Assembly: GCA_029263395.1 (NCBI GenBank)
Contig: JAJCXO010000030.1
Location: 1 to 64,000, forward strand
Length of the DNA: 64,000 nucleotides
Direction of reading: 5' to 3'
Origin: Acidobacteriota bacterium
Lineage (GTDB): Bacteria; Acidobacteriota; Thermoanaerobaculia; Multivoradales; J023
Shown here: positions 56,880 to 64,000 of the stretch, one piece after another
Layout of the letters: each line of letters starts with the position of its first letter
Numbering within the stretch: the stretch's first letter is position 1
Position numbers and translations under genes: made by a program
Notes under the pieces: model-generated
Databases searched by the model: none
Told to the model about the DNA's origin: nothing
What the model saw: the letters and a program-made list of their open reading frames with translations, nothing else

Positions 56880-57845
56880 TCAGGCCTCCATCAGGCCGGC
56901 CTGTTGCTGGCACAGATCCCACAATCGCTGGCGATCCCCCGAACGTTCCCGGGTACGTTTCAATAGATGTGTGGACACAGGTCGACGATCGAACCAGAAT
57001 TTCCCACTTTCTTCGGCGATCCGCTCGCACGCCGCCAGCCAGACGATGGTATCGGCACCTTGCCGCGGGGTGCGCAACCGATTTTTGGTGAACCGCCAGA
57101 ATCGCGGCAACGAAGTGCTGACTCCCGGTGTGTCGGCCCAGCCCGGGTGCATGCTGTTGAAGACGATCCTTTTGTCGGAGAATCTTTCCGCCCAAAGCTC
57201 GGTCAAGATCACCTCAGCCCGTTTGGTCAGGGCGTAGGCTGCCACCCCGTCGAAGGGTTTGTTTTGCCAGTGGATATCTCGCAGATCGAGCCGTTGGCTG
57301 TACATACCACCTGACGACACGTTGATGACTCGCGCAGCGGGAGCAGCACCAAGATTCGGCAACAGCTTCGACGTCAACAGAAAAGGGCCGGCAACGTTGG
57401 TCGCCCAAGTCAGCTCCCAACCATCTTGGGTCTCAACTCGCTGACTCGGCAACACCCCGGCGTTGTTGATCAGCACGTCCACCGGCGTTTCGGCGAGGCC
57501 CTCGACAAACGCTAGGATCGACGCGCGGCTGGCGAGATCCAGCAAGTGAAGGTGCACCCGATCGTTGCCCGTTGCTGCACGGATATCACGTTCAGCCACC
57601 TTGCCGCGTTCTTCCGAACGGCACAACAGCCAGACTTCGGCGCCGAGATGGGCCAGGGAATGTGCCGCCGCCCGGCCGAGGCCGGAGTTGGCGCCAGTGA
57701 TCAGGCAGCGCTTGCCGCTGAGATCGACCGATAAATCCTCAGCGAGGAATGCACGCTGATGGCGCTCGAAACCGGTGCGATCAAAGGAGAAATAGATGCT
57801 GGCGTCGGCGGCACGATCCCAGAGACGGTTAGATAAAATACTCAT
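56880..57845 (-). CDS. Short-chain dehydrogenase/reductase
   Basis: 321 aa from ATG 57845 (in-frame GTG/TTG starts up to 57893 overlap the membrane-protein gene and follow GGAG sequences, so a longer form is possible). Rossmann motifs: CLITGANSGLGRAAA, LLCRSEERGK, LLDLASRASI, DVLINNAGVLPS, catalytic Ser in VINVSSGGMYSQ and YALTK (Tyr, Lys). The N-terminal 45 residues before the fold and the HPGWADTPGVSTSLPRF segment match the DHRS12-like branch. Substrate unknown. Confidence 0.85.
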   Translation of the reverse strand: MSILSNRLWDRAADASIYFSFDRTGFERHQRAFLAEDLSVDLSGKRCLITGANSGLGRAAAHSLAHLGAEVWLLCRSEERGKVAERDIRAATGNDRVHLHLLDLASRASILAFVEGLAETPVDVLINNAGVLPSQRVETQDGWELTWATNVAGPFLLTSKLLPNLGAAPAARVINVSSGGMYSQRLDLRDIHWQNKPFDGVAAYALTKRAEVILTELWAERFSDKRIVFNSMHPGWADTPGVSTSLPRFWRFTKNRLRTPRQGADTIVWLAACERIAEESGKFWFDRRPVSTHLLKRTRERSGDRQRLWDLCQQQAGLMEA

Positions 57846-57876
57846 CGTCGAATGATAAACCTCTGGCAGCTCCAAC

Positions 57877-59346
57877 TCACGCTCCACCTCCAAACAGGCG
57901 ACTCAAACCCTGTCCTGCGCCCGCTGCCATCTCACTCCAAGTGACACATTCAACACGGTCGATCGTCCCCATGCCATAAGCGATTAACAATAGGCCGTTC
58001 CAGGCAACCAACACAACCACGGCCACCGCAGTCGCCCACCGGCTGGCCCAGGGCAGAAGCCTGCTCTGTCGTGACTGCACGAGCAAGGCTGCCAGACCTG
58101 CCGCCAGCAATGGCATACATTCGGTCAGGTAACGCATCCCGAAGGCGTGTCCGCCTGACCAGTTGGTCTCGTCGGCACTCGGCGGTGCGGTCAGCGACAC
58201 CATCAACTCCGGCGGCCCCCGCAAACAACCGATCAGATAGATGTCGGCTAGGAAAACCAACACAAAAAGACGCGCCCAGCCCGCACTGCGCCCGGCAACA
58301 AGCAAACCCAACAGGCCGACACCAACAATCGGCGCCCAATAGATCGCCCCATGTCGACACGAGAAAAGGACGTCGAAGAAATACGGCGAGCTCACATCCA
58401 TCAGGTTGCGCCCCAGGGTGAGGTCTTCCGACTGCCAGTGTTTGCTGGCAGCTTCCCCCTGAATCATCGTCAAATGTATTACCTGCAAGCTGAACGGCGC
58501 CAGGCAGGCCAGGCCCGCGACCACTCCGTCACGGAAGGCTGCGTGCCATGAGGTCTGACGCGCCTCGCGCAACAATAAGGCGGCCAACAGAATGCCGAAA
58601 ATCACGTTCTGATATCGAACGATCACCATCAGTCCAGCGAGCAGACCCAGGACAGCGATGGATACCGACTCACCATCCCACCGCCGCCACCATAACCATA
58701 CGTAGAGGGAGACCAACCCAAGAGACGCGGCGTGCGCCATCGTCGGGTGGAAAAAAATGTAGAAGACTGCCGGACCGCCAGCCAGCAGAGCCAGAGTTGC
58801 TCCCCAAGCGACCGACAGGCCAGCCAAACGACGACAACACAGGTACGTCGTCCAAATCCCCACCCAACCATAAAACAGTGACCCTAGACCAAAAGCAAAT
58901 TGCGGTATCCAGCCGAACGGGTCAGGTTCGCGACCCGAAGCCGTCGCCAGCAGCCACTCACAGCCGTACCCCAGTGCGTAGAACGGTGCCATGACCACGC
59001 CTGGACCAATCGGCCAAGGCAGAGTGACGTGGTCCGGTATCGCTTCTCGTCGCGTCCGCAGCCCGGACAACGCAGGCGAACCCGCTGGCACACGCGCGTT
59101 GAGCTCCAGGTAGTCATCGGTCACTTCGGTGTCGAAGTCGGTGACGATCGAATAGGTGTAGAGGAAATACCCCGCGCCATCATGGCGAAACAGATACCCA
59201 TCTGAGATGTGAAAAACGAACCCGAAAGTCAACGTACCTATGCACAGCACCGCGACCGCGGTCGCCAGCAACCACCGCGGCGACGGTGCCGCGGCCTCCG
59301 CCAGTAGCTGATCTTCGCCAACTCCCCGGCGGAGTGTTTTAGCCAT
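57877..59346 (-). CDS. Polytopic membrane protein, glycosyltransferase-39-like
   Basis: 489 aa with about 10-12 membrane helices. The first extracytoplasmic loop has DGAGYFLYTYSIVTDFD and, further on, LPWPIGPGVVMAPFYALGY. This is the pattern of GT-C type mannosyl/arabinosyltransferase-like proteins (an acidic pair after helix 1 and a 'P-phi-G-P-x-x-x-x-APF' loop). Catalysis is not provable from sequence. Starts 12 bp after the M6-type protease gene; its end overlaps the longest possible form of the SDR gene. Confidence 0.65.
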   Translation of the reverse strand: MAKTLRRGVGEDQLLAEAAAPSPRWLLATAVAVLCIGTLTFGFVFHISDGYLFRHDGAGYFLYTYSIVTDFDTEVTDDYLELNARVPAGSPALSGLRTRREAIPDHVTLPWPIGPGVVMAPFYALGYGCEWLLATASGREPDPFGWIPQFAFGLGSLFYGWVGIWTTYLCCRRLAGLSVAWGATLALLAGGPAVFYIFFHPTMAHAASLGLVSLYVWLWWRRWDGESVSIAVLGLLAGLMVIVRYQNVIFGILLAALLLREARQTSWHAAFRDGVVAGLACLAPFSLQVIHLTMIQGEAASKHWQSEDLTLGRNLMDVSSPYFFDVLFSCRHGAIYWAPIVGVGLLGLLVAGRSAGWARLFVLVFLADIYLIGCLRGPPELMVSLTAPPSADETNWSGGHAFGMRYLTECMPLLAAGLAALLVQSRQSRLLPWASRWATAVAVVVLVAWNGLLLIAYGMGTIDRVECVTWSEMAAGAGQGLSRLFGGGA

Positions 59347-59358
59347 TGCTAGTGGAGA

Positions 59359-60876
59359 TCAGCTCCAGCCCGCAGTGTCGCCACTCTCGAAGCTGTCGCT
59401 GAAGATCGAGTCGGTTCCCAGAGTGATCCGGACCTCGAAACCATCGGCAGTTTCTCCGGTCACAGTGATCGAAATCCCAGCGTTGGTATCACTGAAGGTC
59501 TCGCCGACCTTCCACATCGTACCTTCGTTGTCGCTGTAGTCCGCTGGTGGCACATCGCTGTCGACGGTCCAGGCCGGCTCGCGGCGACCGGGATCCACCT
59601 CACAGATGATCACCGCATCGTCGGGAACATTGCCGTCGTAGTTGCCGACCCGCTTGCGGGCTTCGACAGTGTAGAACCGATTGCTACCTTCGATCTCGAT
59701 CCGTGCGATGCGATGATTGGTGGTCACAGCAAGCGCGGTGTGATCGAGGATGATGTCGAAGCTGCCCGAGCCTGGCGGTTCGAAAATCTGCGCCCCGGGA
59801 ATCCAGCCGAGCCGATCGCTCTTGTGGTAAGCCAGAACATGTTTGCCCAGACGACCGTAGGTCGCATCGTTGACCGCATAACCGGTGGCGGCGCTCATCA
59901 CGTCCCAAGGCGTGTCATACGGGTTACCGTCATTGTCCCAATTGGTGGAGTGCGGAAGACCAAATCCGTGCCCCATCTCATGGGCGATCACGGCCTCGTC
60001 GGCATAACCCCAGGGTGGCTCCCAAGTGACCCGCCAATTTTTGGTCACGCCGTCGAGCGTTGCAAATTGACCACCTCCCCAGGCACAACAATCGAGGAGT
60101 CCATTGAACATCATGTTGATGCCTTGAAACGGGCTTCCACCATTGCTGTAGTCGATGAAAGGATCCGCTGCTGCCGTGCAATCGTTGAACAGTACCGACA
60201 GGCTGGCGTCGGATCCCGAGCCGGGAGTCGGGACGTAGAACGTCTGAGGATTCGGTAACACCACCCAATCGATCGCCGTGCTGCCGACAACATCGATGGT
60301 GTTATAGGACACCTCCCGCCAATAGTGATCCAGGCCACCGGGTTGGTTGGCGTACATATTCTGAAAGTAGGTGAGGTTCTCAGGCTCCGCACCGATGTCC
60401 TGGAACTTACACAAGATGGAGACCCAAGGCTGTGATCCAGAAACACCCCCGCGCGACGCCTCGGACGACGCATCAGCCAGAAAGTGTACTGACCGCACCC
60501 TGAGCGGAACCCCTTCGGCGGTCCCTCGACGTCCGCCATCCGCGACCGAGTGGGCGCTCACGACCGCTTCGACCAGCCGACCATCCCAGGCGGCAAGCCC
60601 ACCATGGAGCCGCAGCAAGGCGGCGCTGACCTCGAGCTCAACCGTTCTGCCGCTCTCCTCAGTCAAGTGAAACACTTGCAGTGGCGCCAGGTCCGATCCA
60701 GGAACGGGATCACCCCACACCACGTTGAGCCGACCGACTCGCTTCTCTAGCTCATCGGACGCCGTGGCCGGGGCCACAAGCGCAAACATCGAAACGAAAC
60801 TGGTGATCCAAACAAGCGTCGGGATCATTCGCCCGAACATGCCACTGCTTCCGAGCGTCAAACATCGTTTTTGCAT
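59359..60876 (-). CDS. Exported M6-like metalloprotease with C-terminal FESGDTAGWS tail
   Basis: 505 aa. ATG 60876 has AGGAGA 7 bp upstream, giving a signal peptide (IPTLVWITSFVSMFALVAPATA). The zinc site AVIAHEMGHGFGLPHS (HExxHxxxxxH, then a Met-turn DVMSA) defines a metzincin. Together with VSILCKFQD, TYFQNMYANQPGG and WREVSYNTIDV before it, it resembles the M6/immune-inhibitor-A-like group. A beta-sandwich follows (about 390-490), ending in IFSDSFESGDTAGWS. Similar endings occur on many exported proteins of Acidobacteriota-like genomes and may be a sorting or linker tag (recollection, unproven). Confidence 0.82.
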   Translation of the reverse strand: MQKRCLTLGSSGMFGRMIPTLVWITSFVSMFALVAPATASDELEKRVGRLNVVWGDPVPGSDLAPLQVFHLTEESGRTVELEVSAALLRLHGGLAAWDGRLVEAVVSAHSVADGGRRGTAEGVPLRVRSVHFLADASSEASRGGVSGSQPWVSILCKFQDIGAEPENLTYFQNMYANQPGGLDHYWREVSYNTIDVVGSTAIDWVVLPNPQTFYVPTPGSGSDASLSVLFNDCTAAADPFIDYSNGGSPFQGINMMFNGLLDCCAWGGGQFATLDGVTKNWRVTWEPPWGYADEAVIAHEMGHGFGLPHSTNWDNDGNPYDTPWDVMSAATGYAVNDATYGRLGKHVLAYHKSDRLGWIPGAQIFEPPGSGSFDIILDHTALAVTTNHRIARIEIEGSNRFYTVEARKRVGNYDGNVPDDAVIICEVDPGRREPAWTVDSDVPPADYSDNEGTMWKVGETFSDTNAGISITVTGETADGFEVRITLGTDSIFSDSFESGDTAGWS

Positions 60877-61066
60877 AGATCGTCTCCTGGTGTTGGCGGC
60901 GGCAATAGGACGCCGCAGCATACCACTCAGGACTCGATCTCGATCCGATGAGGATACCCCTCGAGCTTCACCGCCGCGGGATGGAGACCATACAAAACCA
61001 CTGCTGTCTGATACGGCGGACAATTGATCGACGCCCAATGGCCATGTCTCGACAAGTACGTGGTAG

Positions 61067-61750
61067 TCACGGAGGGTTGCCCTGCCAGGCCGATACCGAA
61101 TGTTCGGTTTCGATCGCACTGGCACGACCCGTTGTCTTTCGACCTGTTGTTTTTGCGCCAGTCTTCGACCGCTGGCAATCGATCAACATGGTGTCTTCGA
61201 TCCATGTCTTGCCCTGGTCGAGTGAGGCATTCTGCCGCCAGTGGAAGCGGTCTTTCTGAAAGTCTAGGAAATGGAATTGCAACAGGATGTCGACCGGCTT
61301 ACCCGTTGGATCCGGGGCCTTGATGCTTGTCCTCAAGGCAAGTCCCTGGTCCACATCGTGTTCGAGTAGCGGCCTGGACCACTGGCCGCTACGACCATCC
61401 AGCCAATAGCCGTTCCAACGCCCTTCCTGTACGTTGTAGGCGCGAAAAGTTGTTGCAATGTAGTTGTCGGCGAAAACACCGCGAAAATCATCTTGGATCG
61501 CGTAACCGTCCATCATGTAATACGCCATCCAAGTGCCATCCCCTTCGCTGTAGGTCTCCCAATCCGGATTCAAATACTTGGCATGGCAATTCCATTGTCC
61601 GATCAAAAAGCTGAATTCGGCGAGCTCTTTCGGGGCGTCGGGATGCGGTTGACCGCACTCCCGATCACCACATTCGACTGCATGCGTTGATGCTGTCAGA
61701 AGAAAAAGCAGAACTGACACAGGCAGCACCTTGGGCAAGTTGTCGTGCAT
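61067..61750 (-). CDS. Exported DUF1579-like protein
   Basis: 227 aa. ATG 61750 has GGAG 7 bp upstream. Signal peptide (KVLPVSVLLFLLTASTHA), then two Cys (CGDRECG) and a lipocalin-like beta barrel: FSFLIGQWNCHAKYL, GDGTWMAYYMMDGYAIQDDF, TTFRAYNVQEGRWNGYWLDG, DRFHWRQNASLDQGKTW. This is the DUF1579/'SRPBCC-like' layout, in which Leu-x-G-x-W starts the barrel. The last 25 residues are a repetitive Lys/Thr/Arg tail (TGAKTTGRKTTGRAS). Divergent from the CadC-like regulator. Confidence 0.7.
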   Translation of the reverse strand: MHDNLPKVLPVSVLLFLLTASTHAVECGDRECGQPHPDAPKELAEFSFLIGQWNCHAKYLNPDWETYSEGDGTWMAYYMMDGYAIQDDFRGVFADNYIATTFRAYNVQEGRWNGYWLDGRSGQWSRPLLEHDVDQGLALRTSIKAPDPTGKPVDILLQFHFLDFQKDRFHWRQNASLDQGKTWIEDTMLIDCQRSKTGAKTTGRKTTGRASAIETEHSVSAWQGNPP

Positions 61751-61941
61751 CGTCGTCTCCAAACAAGTTGTGAATCGAGCACTCCGGCCACAACAGAATC
61801 GAGCCGAGCGCGGTGGCTTGGGCAACCTTGTCGGACCAGCAGCTCAAAGCCCTGAGCACGAGATGAGGATTCGATGAGGGATCATCCAATCAACAAACTC
61901 AACTCTCGCTGACCTATGCCGTACAGTGGACAGGAGCAACC

Positions 61942-63411
61942 ATGACAACTTCCCTGGATATCGAACTGACTTTTGGTGACTGGAACGCCGACCCAAGCTG
62001 CAATCAGCTGCGGATCGACGATCGGCAAGTTCGCATCGAACCGCAAACGATGGATGTCTTGGTGTTCCTGGCCCAGCACCCTGGCCAAGTCCTCTCCAAA
62101 AGCGAACTAATCCAGGAAGTATGGGATGGAAGGGCTGTCAGTGACGACGCCCTGGTCGTCGCCATCTACGAGCTGCGTAAGGCCCTCGGCGACAACGCTC
62201 GGCAGCCTACCTACATCGAAACCATCCCGCGACGCGGCTACCGCTGGCTCCTGCCAACCGAAATTCACAACAAGCAAACCGCCCTCGAGCTCGCGCAACG
62301 CAGCAAACCCAGCTGGCGGGCTGCCACCATCGGCATGCTCGGCATAGCCGCCGCAGCAGCGACAGTTTGGTTCCTTAGTTCCTCAGAAGCAAAGCGGATA
62401 GTACCGACCACAGCACCCGCGATACAACAGCAGACCGTTGAGACCCAGACGGTTGAGCCCCAGACCGTTGAGACCCAGACCGTTGAGGTACAAATGGCGA
62501 AGGGGCGACACTTTCTCGACCAGCGGACGCCATCGAGTCTTCACCGTGCCGCGAGCACCTTCCGCCGTGTCGTCGAGCTTGAGCCCACCTTCGCCAACGC
62601 CCATGCCGACTTGGCGCTAACCCTCACCTTGATGGCCGACTTGCGCCTCGGTGACCGCTTCGAGCTTTATCACGCTGCCCGGACTGCAGCCGAAAAAGCC
62701 CTTGCGCTCGACCCTGACGCTGCTCGCGCCCACTCCGCGCTAGGTATCACACAGCTGCTCTTCGATTGGAACTTCGATGCTGCAGATCAGAGTCTGCAAC
62801 GTGCGATCGAACTTGACCCAGAAGAACCCATGACCTATCAAGCCAGGGGTTGGCTGTTGTCCGCTAACCAGCATCATAAGGCAGCAGAGGAATCTATCCG
62901 ACGGGCAATTGCGATCGACCCGGTCAATCCCAGTCGCTACACCGATCTCGGTTTTGTACTCAACATTGCCGGGAAACCGAGGCAAGCGATCGTTGAAGCG
63001 CACAATGCGCTCGAGCTCGATGCTGCCTTCGGACCGGCTTACGAAACGATCTCGTACGCCCAAACTCTCTTGCACGACGAGCCTGCAGCGGTCGCAACTC
63101 ACCTCGAGATGTTGCGCCGCCAAGGGGTCGGTGACGGTCCGCGGAACACGTTGCGTGAAGCCTTCGATCACGGCGGCCTCACGGCGTACATCGCTACGAC
63201 TCTGAAGTGGCTTCCGCCAGAAGAGGCGCTCATGCTGCGAGCGCAGCTCGAGCTCCGACTCGGTGAGACAGATCGCGCCTTGGCCTATGTCGAACGGGCT
63301 TTCGACCGCCGCGACTGGGAAATTCTCTGGCTCCCGCAGTTGCAAGAGCTGGCGGAGCTGCGCACCGAACCTAGATTCAGCCGTCTGGTTCGCCGACTAC
63401 AGGGCACTTGA
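61942..63411 (+). CDS. CadC-like transmembrane transcriptional regulator with TPRs
   Basis: 489 aa; CAGGAGCAACC precedes ATG 61942. N-terminal OmpR/CadC-type winged helix (about 8-105): GDWNADPSCNQLRIDD, RIEPQTMDVLVFLAQHPGQVLSKSELIQEVWDG in pieces, SDDALVVAIYELRKALGD, YIETIPRRGYRWL. One membrane helix (about 126-147). A Gln-Thr-Val-Glu repeat linker (about 163-183), then periplasmic TPRs (ANAHADLALTLTLMADLRLGD; AEKALALDPDAARAHSALGI; GRPRQA-like units). DNA binding in the cytoplasm would be controlled by a periplasmic partner. Target unknown; the divergent DUF1579 gene is a candidate. Confidence 0.88.
   Translation: MTTSLDIELTFGDWNADPSCNQLRIDDRQVRIEPQTMDVLVFLAQHPGQVLSKSELIQEVWDGRAVSDDALVVAIYELRKALGDNARQPTYIETIPRRGYRWLLPTEIHNKQTALELAQRSKPSWRAATIGMLGIAAAAATVWFLSSSEAKRIVPTTAPAIQQQTVETQTVEPQTVETQTVEVQMAKGRHFLDQRTPSSLHRAASTFRRVVELEPTFANAHADLALTLTLMADLRLGDRFELYHAARTAAEKALALDPDAARAHSALGITQLLFDWNFDAADQSLQRAIELDPEEPMTYQARGWLLSANQHHKAAEESIRRAIAIDPVNPSRYTDLGFVLNIAGKPRQAIVEAHNALELDAAFGPAYETISYAQTLLHDEPAAVATHLEMLRRQGVGDGPRNTLREAFDHGGLTAYIATTLKWLPPEEALMLRAQLELRLGETDRALAYVERAFDRRDWEILWLPQLQELAELRTEPRFSRLVRRLQGT
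62431..62490. repeat. 15-bp in-frame tandem repeat in the CadC-like gene
   Basis: Four 15-bp units (CAGACCGTTGAGACC and variants) start at 62431, 62446, 62461 and 62476, encoding QTVET/QTVEP/QTVET/QTVEV between the membrane helix and the TPR domain. Confidence 0.9.
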
Positions 63412-63546
63412 GCCAGATCTTCAACCCTGAAGACCGAAGGCAACCATCTCGCCCAGGTTACGCAAGTAGAGACGCGTGCGCCGAGCACGGTGGAAATCTC
63501 AGGGCTCACGCCACCACCCGAGGCCACATGTTACGCTCTACCCATC

Positions 63547-63810
63547 ATGCGCGAGACAGCATCCCCACACCCCGAGTCGGACCGCCACGTCCTCTGCCCA
63601 TTCTGTAAGACACCCTGCGACCGAGGGCCTTCAACCGCGTGCACCGGTTGTGGCGCCCGCGGATCGCTCGATGGGGATGTGATGGTTTTCGACACCGCCC
63701 AGAAGGCTGACCGTCAAACTCTGGCAAAGGCGCCAGAGGTCGCTCGCAGCGTGGGCAGCGGCGCAACCCGGCCGCGAGCCCGACTGCGCAAGAAGGGTCG
63801 GCCCGACTGA
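63547..63810 (+). CDS. Small zinc-ribbon protein
   Basis: 87 aa from ATG 63547 (a longer in-frame form from 63490 is possible; no clear ribosome site for either). Two Cys pairs, HVLCPFCKTPCDRG and STACTGCGARGSLDG, make a rubredoxin-knuckle zinc ribbon. The C-terminus is basic (RPRARLRKKGRPD). No enzymatic domain. Function unknown. Confidence 0.45.
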   Translation: MRETASPHPESDRHVLCPFCKTPCDRGPSTACTGCGARGSLDGDVMVFDTAQKADRQTLAKAPEVARSVGSGATRPRARLRKKGRPD

Positions 63811-63883
63811 GTTGGTCAGTTCCAGGTTGAGAGCCAAGCCCACGGGCAGCAGCACATCCAACCCGCCTTCTCGCTGCCTCAGA

Positions 63884-64000
63884 CTATCCGCCATATAAAC
63901 GAGGGTTGAGGAACGGAATCAGAGCCAGCACCACCGCGGGCTCGTACAGTCCGGCGCGATCGATCACCCCGTCGGTCAACAAGCCGACCGCTCCCTCTTG
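63884..64000 (-). CDS. Inosine/xanthosine triphosphatase (YjjX/DUF84 family), C-terminal fragment
   Basis: 39 codons up to a TAG at 63886-63884; the gene continues past the right edge. The residues QEGAVGLLTDGVIDRAGLYEPA and VVLALIPFLNP match the conserved C-terminal end of YjjX-type non-canonical purine NTP phosphatases (G-x-x-G-x-L-T-x-G, then R-x-x-L-Y-x-x-A-V-x-x-A-L-x-P-F-L). These remove ITP/XTP from the nucleotide pool. Only the C-terminus is visible, so the assignment rests on this motif. Confidence 0.65.
   Translation of the reverse strand, partial: QEGAVGLLTDGVIDRAGLYEPAVVLALIPFLNPRLYGG

Overview
The window looks like chromosomal DNA of a diderm (Gram-negative-type) bacterium, GC-rich over most of its length. 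It encodes a complete KDO/CMP-KDO route for lipopolysaccharide, LolA, Tat translocase parts and many lipoprotein or signal-peptide proteins. An exported metalloprotease ends in a 'DSFESGDTAGWS' tail that I associate with Acidobacteriota (Thermoanaerobaculia-like) genomes. That taxonomic guess is inference only; no rRNA is present.

Region 1 (1-18.5 kb) is accessory in character and visibly less GC-rich. It opens with the end of an NlpC/P60-SnoaL-like protein. Next comes a nine-gene plus-strand operon (786-10327): two small exported proteins, a LolCDE/MacB-like ABC transporter (two permeases and an ATPase), a secreted von Willebrand A protein, a LysM protein, a prolipoprotein diacylglyceryl transferase and an M48-like metallopeptidase. 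Facing it on the minus strand is a TPR-CHAT protease, a short unknown exported protein and a caspase-like (C14) protease. The CHAT gene is divergent from an ECF sigma factor followed by a membrane protein that looks like its anti-sigma partner. The block stops at the 3' side of a tRNA-Phe gene (18835-18910).

Region 2 (19-36.5 kb) is housekeeping: a zinc phospholipase/nuclease-fold protein, purH, lolA, two envelope proteins, a kdsB-pyrG-kdsA-kdsD-kdsC cluster, tatC and tatA/B, a CtpA-type S41 protease, a PlsC-type acyltransferase, an esterase and a nitrilase-family enzyme.

Region 3 (36.5-54.4 kb, all minus strand) is a fused amino-acid supraoperon in the order hisZ-G-D-C-B-H-A-F-IE-trpE-G-D-C-F-B-A, preceded by hisS and a fused aroD-aroE gene. 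The last his gene and trpE overlap by a few bases. Between hisS and hisZ lies a near-consensus sigma-70 promoter (TTGACA, 17 bp, TCTAAT), a perfect inverted repeat over the start point, and an unannotated 36-codon leader ORF. That ORF contains Trp-Trp-Tyr followed by His-His-His codons and is followed by competing hairpins. I read it as a dual Trp/His attenuator for the joint operon, the most striking item in the window.

Region 4 (54.8-64 kb) holds single genes: a TfoX-N protein, an alpha/beta hydrolase, an SDR, a polytopic membrane protein, the exported M6-type protease, a DUF1579-like protein, a CadC-like regulator with TPRs, a zinc-ribbon protein and the end of a YjjX-type inosine/xanthosine triphosphatase gene. 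Short degenerate tandem repeats (10-17 bp units) recur in several intergenic spacers across the window.
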